Part shown: positions 6,049 to 14,613 of the stretch, one piece after another
Numbering within the stretch: the stretch's first letter is position 1
How the letters are laid out: each line of letters opens with the position of its first letter
Origin: JBMTVN01 sp046047235
GTDB taxonomy: Bacteria; Verrucomicrobiota; Verrucomicrobiia; Limisphaerales; JAHDYP01
Reading direction: 5' to 3'
Assembly: GCA_046047235.1 (NCBI GenBank)
Contig: JBJOII010000081.1
Span: 1-20,612, forward strand
Length of the DNA stretch: 20,612 nucleotides
Position numbers and translations under genes: made by a program
The notes under the pieces: generated by a model
Seen by the model: the letters and a program-made list of their open reading frames with translations, nothing else
The model's database searches: none
What the model was told of the DNA's origin: nothing

Positions 6049-8358
6049 TTACGGGGTAGTTGTGCGCAGGAAGGTGGATTGGTTGGGTGCGAGGTGGAAT
6101 TGGGTTTGAGTGATGGGGGTCTTGCGGGTGGTGTTGGTTGAGGTGGGGGCGGGTTGGATGGAGCCGGTATGGGGGTTCCAGCTTTCGAGCTGGTGATGGC
6201 CTCGGAGCGTGAGGGTGGTGGTGATGTCTTCTGAGGAGAGGTTGGCGAAGTAGTACGTATGGGTGCCCTGGTGGGTTTTGTGGATGTAGCGGAGGGGTGG
6301 TTGGGAGGTGGTGGAGACATCGTAGACCGCGTGGTTGAATTCGAGGGCCTGGCGGAGGATATCGGCGTGGAGAATGTTGAGGTGGATGGCGAGGCCGCCT
6401 GCCGCGTTGGTGTGGGTGGTGAAGGGGAGGTTGGTGCGGGAGGTGTCGAAGATGCGCTGGATGGTTTCGGTGATGTCGGTGTCATGTCCGGCCTCGGCGG
6501 ATTTGGAGGGGAGGAGTCCGGTGGCGATGAGGGTGCCGCCCTGGTTATAGAACGCTTCGATTTTCTGGAGGTTACTCCAGCGGATCGTTTGGTGGCCGGT
6601 GAGGATGAGCGTGGAGAATCGGGCGGGGTGAATGCGGTTGGGGAGGTGGAGGCTGCGGTTGGTGATGGTGCAGCGGTTGTCGAGGGTATCGGGGTGGAGG
6701 TAGGTGTAATCGAGGCCGATATTGCGGGAGAGGAGTTCGGCGACGTCGACGTAATCGGCTTCCGGGACGGCGACGCCGCCTTCGTAGAAGCCGAGAGGTC
6801 CATCGAAGTGGTGGCTGCCCTGGAGCGTGGCGATGGGGTAGAGCAGGGCGATATCGGCGACGTGGGCGTGGTTATTTTGGAGGAGCAAATTGAGGCGGGC
6901 GAGGAACGTATTGAACTTGGGGAGTTCGGGGGCGTAGTAGGCGTGGCGCCAGGAGAGTTCGGGTTTGAAGGTGATTTGGTTGGTATCGTACCAGACTGCG
7001 TGAGGGATGAGGTGATTGATGCCTTTCGTGTATTGCTCCATGGCGATGGTGTAGATCTCAGGCCAGGGCAGGTCGCCCATGGCGCCGTAGGTTTCAGACA
7101 TGACGAGTGGGCGGTCGTAGTTATAGGCGGCGGAGCTGATGATTTTGTAGAAGCGTTCGGCGGGTCGGTTGCCGCCGATTTTGTCGATACCGGGGATGTC
7201 GAGGTATTCGAAGCATTTCATGAGGTCACCGGAGATGGAGACCGGGTTGAGGATTTCCTCCTGGTCCTGGTGGCCGGTGGCGGTGATGTGATGGGCGGTG
7301 GACCATTCCTGGATACGGCGGGGGAAGGCGTTGGCGTAGAGTTCCGTGCGGAAGCCGAAGAGGTCATTGCGGGCGGCCTGGGTCATGGGGCCGATGTCGT
7401 ACCAGAGGGCGGGGTAGAGCGGGCGGGGATCGAAGCCGTGCCGGGCGATGAACTTTTCGTTGAACTGCGGGGTCCAGGAGCGGCCTTGGGCGCGATAGAG
7501 TGTGGGTTCATCGAAGAACGTGGAATCGATCGTGGTGCCGAAGTGTTCCTTGAAGCGGTCGTAGTAGGCCTGGTGCGTGATTTCGATGAACTTATCGGCG
7601 GCGTCGGGGTTGAGGTAATCGCAGATGGGGTCGCCGTCGGGGATGCAGACGAAGGCCATGAGCGTCCATGGGCCTGGGGGTGGGGTCCAGGTGAGCGTGT
7701 TGGCTGTGATTTGGTCGGAGAGTTCGATGCGCTGGAGGGAGATGGTGTTGAGGGCGACTAGGGAGGCGAGTTGGCCTGCGGGGAGAGTGATTGTGTTGGG
7801 TTGAGAAGGAGTGAGGGGCCATTCGTGTTTATCGAGGCGATGGATGGTGAGGTGGGGGTAGCGTTGGGCGAAGAGGCTGGTGGGGCTGGAGTTTTGGGCG
7901 CCCGCGGAGCCGCTGGGGAAGCCGTATTCATCGTAGAGCGAGAGCGTCATGCCGAGCTTGCGGGCTTCATCGAGGGCGGTGCCGTAGGCTGTGAAGTAGT
8001 CGTCGCTGAGGTAGGCGGGGGCGAAGTGGTGTCCGAAGGGGAGGATGCCGAATCCGCCGTAGAGCGAGAGGCTTTTGGCCTGTTGCATTTGGTGGCGGAT
8101 TTCGTCGGGACGGACGGGGGTATTATTCCAGAACCAGAGAGGTCGGGGGCGTAGCTCGATGGGCGGGTTGGCGAAGGCGGCCTTGAGGTTGTCTGGCGAG
8201 GTGGGTGGTGCGGGGGAGCTGTTTATGGGGAGCGTGAGAGCGAGGCAGAGGGCAAAGAGGGAAGGGCTGAGCGCTGAGGGCTGAGGGCTCTTGCGGTCCG
8301 CGCGGCGGACCGCAGGGAGAGAGGAGAGGGGAAGGAGGAGAGAGTGGGAGGGGTTCAT
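6049..8358 (-). CDS. GH106-like glycoside hydrolase, putative alpha-L-rhamnosidase
   Basis: 769 residues, exported. The N-terminal catalytic region opens with RPRPLWFWNNTPVRPDEIRHQM (about 71-91), the W-x-W plus E-I-x-x-Q-M pattern of GH106-type barrels. It continues with YDEYGFPSGSAG (142-153) and acidic candidates Asp283/Glu284 in TFFDEPTLY and Glu422 in MSETYGAM. A flavodoxin-like segment (about 585-620, LILTGHQTIRWSN then GGTLIATG) and a C-terminal beta domain follow. It is shorter than typical GH106 enzymes (often over 1,000 residues), so the exact family is uncertain. It starts 17 bp after the GH120 stop, as the last gene of the rhaA-rhaT operon; that context supports a rhamnose-releasing role. 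The first 40 codons are odd: residues of about 15-39 are encoded by a hairpin and a heptad array of the intergenic repeat type. Confidence 0.75.
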   Translation of the reverse strand: MNPSHSLLLPLSSLPAVRRADRKSPQPSALSPSLFALCLALTLPINSSPAPPTSPDNLKAAFANPPIELRPRPLWFWNNTPVRPDEIRHQMQQAKSLSLYGGFGILPFGHHFAPAYLSDDYFTAYGTALDEARKLGMTLSLYDEYGFPSGSAGAQNSSPTSLFAQRYPHLTIHRLDKHEWPLTPSQPNTITLPAGQLASLVALNTISLQRIELSDQITANTLTWTPPPGPWTLMAFVCIPDGDPICDYLNPDAADKFIEITHQAYYDRFKEHFGTTIDSTFFDEPTLYRAQGRSWTPQFNEKFIARHGFDPRPLYPALWYDIGPMTQAARNDLFGFRTELYANAFPRRIQEWSTAHHITATGHQDQEEILNPVSISGDLMKCFEYLDIPGIDKIGGNRPAERFYKIISSAAYNYDRPLVMSETYGAMGDLPWPEIYTIAMEQYTKGINHLIPHAVWYDTNQITFKPELSWRHAYYAPELPKFNTFLARLNLLLQNNHAHVADIALLYPIATLQGSHHFDGPLGFYEGGVAVPEADYVDVAELLSRNIGLDYTYLHPDTLDNRCTITNRSLHLPNRIHPARFSTLILTGHQTIRWSNLQKIEAFYNQGGTLIATGLLPSKSAEAGHDTDITETIQRIFDTSRTNLPFTTHTNAAGGLAIHLNILHADILRQALEFNHAVYDVSTTSQPPLRYIHKTHQGTHTYYFANLSSEDITTTLTLRGHHQLESWNPHTGSIQPAPTSTNTTRKTPITQTQFHLAPNQSTFLRTTTP
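8243..8314. repeat. Hairpin and heptad array inside the GH106-like signal-peptide region
   Basis: A perfect hairpin TGCGGTCCGC-GCG-GCGGACCGCA (8292-8314) sits beside seven 7-base units (8243-8291: AGGCAGA, GGGCAAA, GAGGGAA, GGGCTGA, GCGCTGA, GGGCTGA, GGGCTCT). This is the same pairing of modules seen between genes, here inside the open frame of the GH106-like gene. It encodes roughly residues 15-39. Confidence 0.85.
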
Positions 8359-8375
8359 GGATGGGTGAGGTCGGG

Positions 8376-10712
8376 TTAGAGTTCGATGAACAGGGCGGAG
8401 GAGTTGGCAGGGATTTCGAACGGGCCCGGGGTGGGGTGGGAAGGGTTGCGGCGTTTGTCCTGGGTATCGCGATTGAATTTGAGGGGTGAGTTATCGGGAT
8501 TGACGTAGGGGAGGTCTGGGACGCGGGCGTGGCCGAGAGTTGTGCTGTTGATGAGTTGGGTTTGGGCGGACTGGAGTTCGGGGCCGAGTTGGAGTTGGAG
8601 AGTGGGGTTAGGTGTATGGGTGGTGACGTTGATGGGGTTGGTGTGGGGGAGGATGAGCGGGTTGGATTCTGTGGCGTAGGGTTCGGCGCCGTTGCAGTAG
8701 ACATTGCCGCCGGTGAAGAGCGGGAAGCTGCGGCCGTTGTAGCCCCAGAGGCCGTGGCTCGAGATCCAGCGCAGTTCCGTGAGGTCGCCTTTTTCCTGTT
8801 CCGTGCGGGTGCGGCCGTCGCCGACGAAAATGTTGTTGTAGAAGCGGTGATCGCCGCCGGTGGTGGTGGCGAGGCCGGCGACCGTGGTGCTATGGGCGGG
8901 GTGGTAGGGGGTTTCGCGGCCGGGTTCGGGTCGGTTGGTGATGCGGCCGGCGAAGAGGTTATGGACGAAGGCGGCGCCTTCGGACATATCGAGCACGCTG
9001 GTGGGGGAGAGGAAGACATTGTTATCGACCACGAACGGGCCGTGGTTGACCTCGATGAAGAGGTCTTCGCCGGGGTTATCGTGGAAGAGGTTTTGGGTGA
9101 CGCGGGTTCCTTGCGTCATCCAGTCGAGCCAGAGGCCGCGGCAGGTATGGTGGATATGGTTGTTGCGGATGGTGGTATCGATGGCGGCGTGGAACTTGAT
9201 GCCGGCCATTTCGGCGCCGGTGAAGAGCGTGCGGACGTGGATATCGTGGATGTGGTTCCTTTCGATCGTGCTGAAGGCGGCTCCCATACTGCCGACGATA
9301 CCGGCTTGTTCGCAGTGGCTGATGGTGTTGTTACGGACGATGTGGTGGCCGATGTGGTTGCGGGTCCAGGGGATGGGGAAGGCGTGGGCGCGTTCGATCG
9401 TCTTGACGTAGCCTTCGGCGGTATCGGCAGAGGTATTGTCGTAGGCGTCGCCGTGTTTGCCGAGGGCGATGCCGGAGCAGGTCGAGTGGGAGATAGTGTT
9501 GTTTTCGATGATCCAGCCCTGGCTCCAGTGGGTGCCGACGAGGCCGATTTGTTCCGCGGTGGGCGGGGCCCAGGGTGTGGCGGCGTGTTGGAGCGTGAAG
9601 CCGCGGAGCGTGATGTAGTTCCGGCCGGGCTGATCGGGGTAGAAGACCGTTTGGCGGGTGTTGATTTCGACGAGTTCCGTGTTGGGGTTGGCGTGGGGGA
9701 ACTGGGCGAGGATGGTTGTTTCCGTTTCCGAGACTGTGGCGAACCAGAGGTTGGGGTTGATGGGGTTTTCGCGGGGTGTGGTTTGGTTGTCCTGGTAGAC
9801 CAGGCAGAGCGTTTGGGGTCCGGAGAGCGGGGTGATGGTGGCGGTGACCGAGGTCCAGTTTTGCCAGTCGCCGGTGTGGGGGACTTTGGCGGTGCCGAGG
9901 AGCGGGCCGGCGGGTGAGTTGAGGTGGATTTGGATGAGGCCACCGGAGCTGGCGGAGGCGACGCGCAGTTCGATGGAGGTGGTATCATTGCCGAAGTCGA
10001 CATTGGGGTAGGTGGTGGAGTCGCCGGGGTTGACCCAACCGATGCACTGGCCGCCTTCCGAGCAGGCGGCGGTTTGGATGCCTTGCTGGGAGGAGAAGCT
10101 GGCGGCGGGGGTGCGGGTGCTTTGGGCGTGGGCGGGTTGGAGCCAGGCGACATTGAGGAGGTAGTCCGCGGATTGGCTGGAGGTGATCCAGTCGGGTTTG
10201 GTTCCGGGTGGGAGGAAGAGTTCATCCTTGGAGGCGGCTTCCGTGAGCCAGGTGCCATTGAGATAGACGGCGCCGGTGTGGTGGGTGCGGCCGCGGCCGT
10301 TGAACCAGTCGCCGTGGATGGCGTTGGTATAGGGGTTGAAGTTGCTGAAGAACGTGTTGGGGAGCGTGGCTTGCCAGACATCGTTCGTGAGGTGGGTCCA
10401 GTTGGAGATGCGTTCGGAGCCTTTGATCACGACCGTTGCATTGGGGGCGGCCTGGTAGGTGATGCGTTTGCGGTTGGAGGAGCCGCCGCGGGGAGGGTTG
10501 ATGTATTCGCGGTAGGTGCCTTCGTGGACCGTGATCGTATCGCCAGGCTGGGCGAGGTTGGCGGCGTGCTGGATCGTGCGGAGGGGTTTGCGGCGCGAGC
10601 CGGCGTTGGAGTCGAGGCCGTTGGTGGCGACGTGGTAGGTGGCGGCTTGGGTGAGCGGGGTGGCGAGCGTGAGCGTGAGGATGGGAAGGAGGAGAGAGAG
10701 GGGTGTTTTCAT
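8376..10712 (-). CDS. GH120 beta-xylosidase-like enzyme with inserted CBM6-like domain
   Basis: 778 residues from the ATG at 10712, chosen because it begins a signal peptide (MKTPLSLLLPILTLTLATPLTQA, cleavage at QA-AT). The N-terminal YHVATNGLDSNAGS...PLRTIQHAA...PGDTITVHEGTYREYI is the DUF1565-type start of a right-handed beta-helix. The body (about 345-600) follows the GH120 pattern of Thermoanaerobacterium XylC closely (HAATPWAPPTA, GWIIENNTI, HAAID, GLWLDW, EVNHGP). The XylC nucleophile/acid pair Asp382/Glu405 corresponds to Asp530 in LWLDW and Glu554 in FIEVNHGP. Residues of about 205-328 are an insert with CBM6 features (YPNVDFG, ELRVASASSGGLIQIHLNSPAGP, LGTAKVP, GDWQNWTSVT). Predicted role: removal of xylose (possibly arabinose) from glycan ends outside the cytoplasm. 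It is the fourth gene of the rha operon, 79 bp after GH95. Confidence 0.88.
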   Translation of the reverse strand: MKTPLSLLLPILTLTLATPLTQAATYHVATNGLDSNAGSRRKPLRTIQHAANLAQPGDTITVHEGTYREYINPPRGGSSNRKRITYQAAPNATVVIKGSERISNWTHLTNDVWQATLPNTFFSNFNPYTNAIHGDWFNGRGRTHHTGAVYLNGTWLTEAASKDELFLPPGTKPDWITSSQSADYLLNVAWLQPAHAQSTRTPAASFSSQQGIQTAACSEGGQCIGWVNPGDSTTYPNVDFGNDTTSIELRVASASSGGLIQIHLNSPAGPLLGTAKVPHTGDWQNWTSVTATITPLSGPQTLCLVYQDNQTTPRENPINPNLWFATVSETETTILAQFPHANPNTELVEINTRQTVFYPDQPGRNYITLRGFTLQHAATPWAPPTAEQIGLVGTHWSQGWIIENNTISHSTCSGIALGKHGDAYDNTSADTAEGYVKTIERAHAFPIPWTRNHIGHHIVRNNTISHCEQAGIVGSMGAAFSTIERNHIHDIHVRTLFTGAEMAGIKFHAAIDTTIRNNHIHHTCRGLWLDWMTQGTRVTQNLFHDNPGEDLFIEVNHGPFVVDNNVFLSPTSVLDMSEGAAFVHNLFAGRITNRPEPGRETPYHPAHSTTVAGLATTTGGDHRFYNNIFVGDGRTRTEQEKGDLTELRWISSHGLWGYNGRSFPLFTGGNVYCNGAEPYATESNPLILPHTNPINVTTHTPNPTLQLQLGPELQSAQTQLINSTTLGHARVPDLPYVNPDNSPLKFNRDTQDKRRNPSHPTPGPFEIPANSSALFIEL

Positions 10713-10791
10713 GCGGGCGTTCCGGGCATGGTGATCATGAGCCGGAGGACCGCCGGGGTCTGCCGGCCGGGTTAGGGTAGTGTCCTGAGAT

Positions 10792-13425
10792 TCATCGCGC
10801 CGATTGGAGGGTGGCGTCAAGGACAACTAATTCACCGGCGGGAAGAGTTAAGTCCTTGGTGTGGTCGCCATAACGGATCCGGCAGGGTTCGCCGAGTTTC
10901 GAGAGGATGCGGGCTTCCGTGAGCTGGCCGTTTTTCCAAGCGAGGCTGACTTCGAATCCGGAGCGGGCGAGGAGGCCGGTGACCTGGCCTTGGGGCCAGG
11001 CGTCGGGGAGGGCTGGAAGGAGGTGGAGTTCGCGGACGGGTGTGTTGATGTGGCTTTGGAGGAGCATTTCACAGACGCCAGCCGTGTAGCCGAAATTGCC
11101 ATCGATTTGGAAGGGGGGATGGGCATCGAAGAGATTGGCGTAGAGGCCGCCGCCGTCGGCGTAGTTCATGCGGGTATCGCCGACGAGGCGGATGAGGTTC
11201 CCGATGAGTTTATGGGCGCGGTTACCGTCGAGGAGCCGGGCCCAGAGATTGATTTTCCAGGCGGTGCTCCAGCCCGTGCTGACGTCGCCGCGGGCGTTGA
11301 GGGAGATGCGGGCGGCATCGGCGAGTTCGGGCGTGGTGGAGGGGGTGATTTGGCGGCCGGGGTGGAGGGCGACGAGGTGGGAGAGGTGGCGGTGGGTATC
11401 CTGGGGATCGTCGCGGTCGACCATCCATTCCTGCAGTTGGCCCCAGCGGCCGATTTGCGGGGCGAGGAGGCGGTCGCGTTTGGAGGCGAGTTCGCGGCTG
11501 AAGTCGGGGTCGACGTTGAGGGCGTTGGCGGCTTCGACCGTATTATTGAAGAGGTCCCAGACGAGTTGCTGGTCATGGGAGACGCCGTCTTCGCGCGGGC
11601 CGTGTTCCGGGGAGTAGCCGTCGGGGGCGACGAGCGTGCCATCGGGCAGGGGTTTGAGTCGGTCGAGCCAGAAGTGGCAGACCTCTTTCATCATGGGGTA
11701 GGCGATGTTACGGAGGTAGGTCTTGTCGCCGGTGAACGTGTAGTGGTCGTAGGCGTTTTGGAGGCACCAGGCGCTGCCGGACTCGACCCATTGCCAGGTG
11801 GAGCCGCCGAAAATTCCGTTTTCGGCACGCATCGTCCAGCCGCGGGTGCCGAAGGCTTCGCGGGTGGCTTCGTGTCGGACCTGGCGGATGGAGTTAAGCC
11901 AGCTGGCGTAGGGGGTGAAGCATTCGCTGAGGTTGGCGGGGTCAGCGAGCCAGTAGTTCATCTGGATATTGACGTCTGTGTGGTAGTCGCTGCGCCAGGG
12001 GGGGCGGATGCTTTCGTTCCAGACTCCCTGGAGATTGGCGGGGAGGCCGCCGGGTCGGGAGGAGGAGATCAGGAGGTAGCGGCCGTATTGGAAGAGGAGC
12101 GCCTCGAGGGCCGGATCGGATTGCCGGGTGCGGCTGACCTGAAGAAGTCGTTCATCCGTGGGGAGGGTCGATTGGGGGCCGAGGTTCAGGGTGACGCGAT
12201 TGAAGAGCGACTGGTAGGCGCGGATGTGGTTGGCGAGGAGCGTGGGGTAGGGTTGGCGGGAGGCGAGGTCGAGCCGGGCGGTGATTTGGTTATGCGGGTG
12301 GGTGCCGCGCCAGTTGCGTGAGTGGTCTTGCGTGAAGTCCGTGCCGGCATCGAGGAGGATGGTGAGCGTATCTACGTTCTTGAACGTGATGGAGTTGTCT
12401 TGGGTGCTGAGGGAGCCGCCGTCAGGGAGGAGGACACGGACTTGGGATTCGTAATCGAGGGCGATGTTGTAGGGTTGGTTGCCTTCGTATTGGTAGCCGG
12501 CGAGCGAGCCGGTGGCGGTGAGGGTGTTGGAGGAGCCGGTGATGGTGCCGTTGTGCATGTCCGTGAGCGTGATTGTGCCGGAGAGGGCGCCGGGTTGGCT
12601 GGCGGAGAAGCGATAGACCATGATCTGGTCGTGGGAGCTGGCGAACGCTTCGTGCTGGTAGGTGATGCCGTTGCGTTCATAGGAGACCGAGTGGACGGCG
12701 CGTTCGAGGTCGAGTTCGCGGTGGTAGTTGGAGACGCGTGGTGGTTTGGGGAGGCCGAGTTCGATCTCGGCGATTTGGAAGTGGGAGGGTGAGCCGTGGC
12801 TGGAGAACGTGAAGCGGTAGTGATTGAAGGGGGTCTTGTTGGTGAACGTGTAGGATTTGCGTTCGTGGCGGGAGGTGAAGGGGGGTTGGTCTATGTGTTT
12901 GTCGAGGAGTGTCCAATCCGATCCGTTGTTCGAACCTTCGAGTTGCCAGGAGCGGGGGTCGCGGTCGGGCATGTCGTTGGCGGAGGTGAAGGCGTAGGAG
13001 TTGAGGGCGGTGGGTTGGCTGAACGTGGTCTGCCAGGTGATGTTTTCCCCGAGGTGTTCGAGACACCATTTGGTGGCTGGAGAACCGTCGATGGAGTGGT
13101 CGACTGATTCTCCGGCGGGCGAGGGTTTGCCGCCTGAGGCGGTCACCGAAGTGATGAAGCTGGCTGAGCCGAAGTTGACGTAGAGGTCACCGAAGGCCTG
13201 GTAGGCACCGGTATCGGTTTCATCGCCGATCCAGAGTGATTCTTCGTTGAACTGGATGCGTTCGCGGTCGGGGTTACCGAAGAGCATGGAGCCGAGGCGA
13301 CCGTTCCCGATGGGGAGGGCCTGGGTTTCCCAGTGGGTGGCGGGGGAGTCGTAGTGAAGAGTGAGATCGCCTGCGGCGAGGAGGAGGGGGGTGGTGATAC
13401 AGGCGAGGAGCGTGAGGGTTTTCAT
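10792..13425 (-). CDS. GH95 alpha-L-fucosidase/alpha-L-galactosidase with inserted F5/8C-like domain
   Basis: 877 residues from the ATG at 13425, taken as start because it opens a signal peptide (MKTLTLLACITTPLLLAAG); the in-frame extension to 13638 only overlaps rhaT. The N-terminal GH95 domain begins LHYDSPATHWETQALPIGNGRLGSMLFG, is interrupted at about 87-225 by a discoidin/F5/8C-like module (DGSPATKW, SWQLEGSNNGSDW, HYRFTFSSHG...IAEIEL), and resumes at YHRELDLERAVHSVSY. Catalytic features: Glu607 in YSPEHG (general acid), Asp775 in FQIDGNFG, and D484-V-N486 in TDVNIQMNYW. The last motif corresponds to the Asn-x-Asn pair of Bifidobacterium AfcA, with the first Asn replaced by Asp. It releases alpha-linked L-fucose or L-galactose by inversion. 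It is the third gene in the operon, 29 bp after rhaT. Confidence 0.93.
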   Translation of the reverse strand: MKTLTLLACITTPLLLAAGDLTLHYDSPATHWETQALPIGNGRLGSMLFGNPDRERIQFNEESLWIGDETDTGAYQAFGDLYVNFGSASFITSVTASGGKPSPAGESVDHSIDGSPATKWCLEHLGENITWQTTFSQPTALNSYAFTSANDMPDRDPRSWQLEGSNNGSDWTLLDKHIDQPPFTSRHERKSYTFTNKTPFNHYRFTFSSHGSPSHFQIAEIELGLPKPPRVSNYHRELDLERAVHSVSYERNGITYQHEAFASSHDQIMVYRFSASQPGALSGTITLTDMHNGTITGSSNTLTATGSLAGYQYEGNQPYNIALDYESQVRVLLPDGGSLSTQDNSITFKNVDTLTILLDAGTDFTQDHSRNWRGTHPHNQITARLDLASRQPYPTLLANHIRAYQSLFNRVTLNLGPQSTLPTDERLLQVSRTRQSDPALEALLFQYGRYLLISSSRPGGLPANLQGVWNESIRPPWRSDYHTDVNIQMNYWLADPANLSECFTPYASWLNSIRQVRHEATREAFGTRGWTMRAENGIFGGSTWQWVESGSAWCLQNAYDHYTFTGDKTYLRNIAYPMMKEVCHFWLDRLKPLPDGTLVAPDGYSPEHGPREDGVSHDQQLVWDLFNNTVEAANALNVDPDFSRELASKRDRLLAPQIGRWGQLQEWMVDRDDPQDTHRHLSHLVALHPGRQITPSTTPELADAARISLNARGDVSTGWSTAWKINLWARLLDGNRAHKLIGNLIRLVGDTRMNYADGGGLYANLFDAHPPFQIDGNFGYTAGVCEMLLQSHINTPVRELHLLPALPDAWPQGQVTGLLARSGFEVSLAWKNGQLTEARILSKLGEPCRIRYGDHTKDLTLPAGELVVLDATLQSAR

Positions 13426-13454
13426 GGAATGGTAAGCGTTGGGTTGGCCTGGGT

Positions 13455-14597
13455 TTAGTGGCCGGTGATTTGGGCCTTGAGATAGGTGCCGTAGCCGATG
13501 ATGACAGTGGACAGGATGAGCAGGGCGATGCCGGTGCCGATGAGGGAGTGGGCCTTTTTGCTGGCGCCTTTCCATTCGTGGAAGATCCAGCCCCACATCG
13601 TGCTGAAGATGATGATACTGGCCATGTGGAGCGTCCATGAGGCGAAGCCGAACTTGCCCATTTGGGTTTCGCCCATGGTGTAGAAGAAGAACTGCATGTA
13701 CCAGGTCGTGCCGGCGAGGGCGCTGAAGAAGTAGTTGCGGGCGAGGGGGACGCGGTTATCGGAGGCGGGCGGTGGGGTTGAGGTTGGGGCAGTGGCAGCG
13801 GTGGGGGTAGTGAGCATGCGGCTGAAGTATTGGTAGCCTGTGCGGTTACGGAAGTTGAGGGCGAGGCACCAGATGAAATTGGTGGTGAAGCCGCCGGCGA
13901 GCACGACGACGAGTTTGGGGAGCCCCGTCCAGAGCGTGGAGGTGCCGGCTTTGGCGGTGGCTTCTGCGATGGGGTTGCCGGCGGTGAGGGCGAAGGAGAA
14001 GCAGGCGCTCATGATGCCGGAGAACGTGGCGACCAGAATACCCTTGGTGAAGTTGAATTCGGCGATGGCCTTTTTCTTCTCGGCCTCGGGCATTTCGCGT
14101 TCCTTGGTGAGTCCGGCGTAGGCGGCGACGGCGATACCGATGAGGCAGACAAGGACGCCAAGCAGCGTGATCTGGCCGGGTGTGGTGGAGGCGATCTGGC
14201 CCAGCGTTTCCGGGACGGGGACGGTGTGGATGAAGTATTTGAAGATGGGGGGCAGGAGCGTGCCGAAGGCGGCGCAGTAGCCGAGGGCGACACCCATGCC
14301 GAGCGACATGCCGAGGTAGCGCATCGTGAGCCCGAACGTGAGGCCGCCGAAGCCCCACATGGCACCGAAGAAGTAGGTCCACCAAAGCGTGGTGGCGGAT
14401 TGGGAGGAGAGCACGCCTGTGAGGTCACTGGTCATGAAGACTGCCAGCAACCAAGGGACGAGGATCCAGGAGAAAACGCCGCCGACGAGCCAGTAGACTT
14501 CCCAGGCCCATTTGCGGACGCCCTTGTAGGGGACGTAGAAACTCCCGGAGGCGAGACCCCCGAGCCAGTGGAAGAAAACGCCGAGGAACGGGTTCAT
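13455..14597 (-). CDS. rhaT: L-rhamnose/H+ symporter RhaT
   Basis: 380 residues, inner-membrane protein with about ten hydrophobic helices. It follows E. coli RhaT along its length: FFHWLGGLASGSFYVPYKGVRKWAWE at the N-terminus; FGAMWGFGGLTFGLTMRYLGMSLGMG (about 77-102); TLLGVLVCLIGIAVAAYAGLTKERE; and near the C-terminus WYMQFFFYTMGETQMGKF...SWTLHMASIIIFSTMWGWIFHEWKG. It is about 36 residues longer than the E. coli protein, partly through a Pro/Thr/Ala-rich loop at about 268-288. It imports L-rhamnose with protons. Its start is 16 bp after the rhaA stop, so the two are almost certainly co-transcribed. No Shine-Dalgarno is seen before its ATG. Confidence 0.95.
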   Translation of the reverse strand: MNPFLGVFFHWLGGLASGSFYVPYKGVRKWAWEVYWLVGGVFSWILVPWLLAVFMTSDLTGVLSSQSATTLWWTYFFGAMWGFGGLTFGLTMRYLGMSLGMGVALGYCAAFGTLLPPIFKYFIHTVPVPETLGQIASTTPGQITLLGVLVCLIGIAVAAYAGLTKEREMPEAEKKKAIAEFNFTKGILVATFSGIMSACFSFALTAGNPIAEATAKAGTSTLWTGLPKLVVVLAGGFTTNFIWCLALNFRNRTGYQYFSRMLTTPTAATAPTSTPPPASDNRVPLARNYFFSALAGTTWYMQFFFYTMGETQMGKFGFASWTLHMASIIIFSTMWGWIFHEWKGASKKAHSLIGTGIALLILSTVIIGYGTYLKAQITGH

Positions 14598-14613
14598 GGA
14601 CTGGATGGGGAGA

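Noticed and set aside
10713..10826. 38-codon extension of the GH120 gene
   Set aside because: The inner ATG at 10712 gives a clean signal peptide; the extension overlaps the end of GH95.
13426..13638. 71-codon extension of the GH95 gene
   Set aside because: It overlaps the rhaT coding region, is rich in His/Arg/Pro, and the inner ATG starts a signal peptide.
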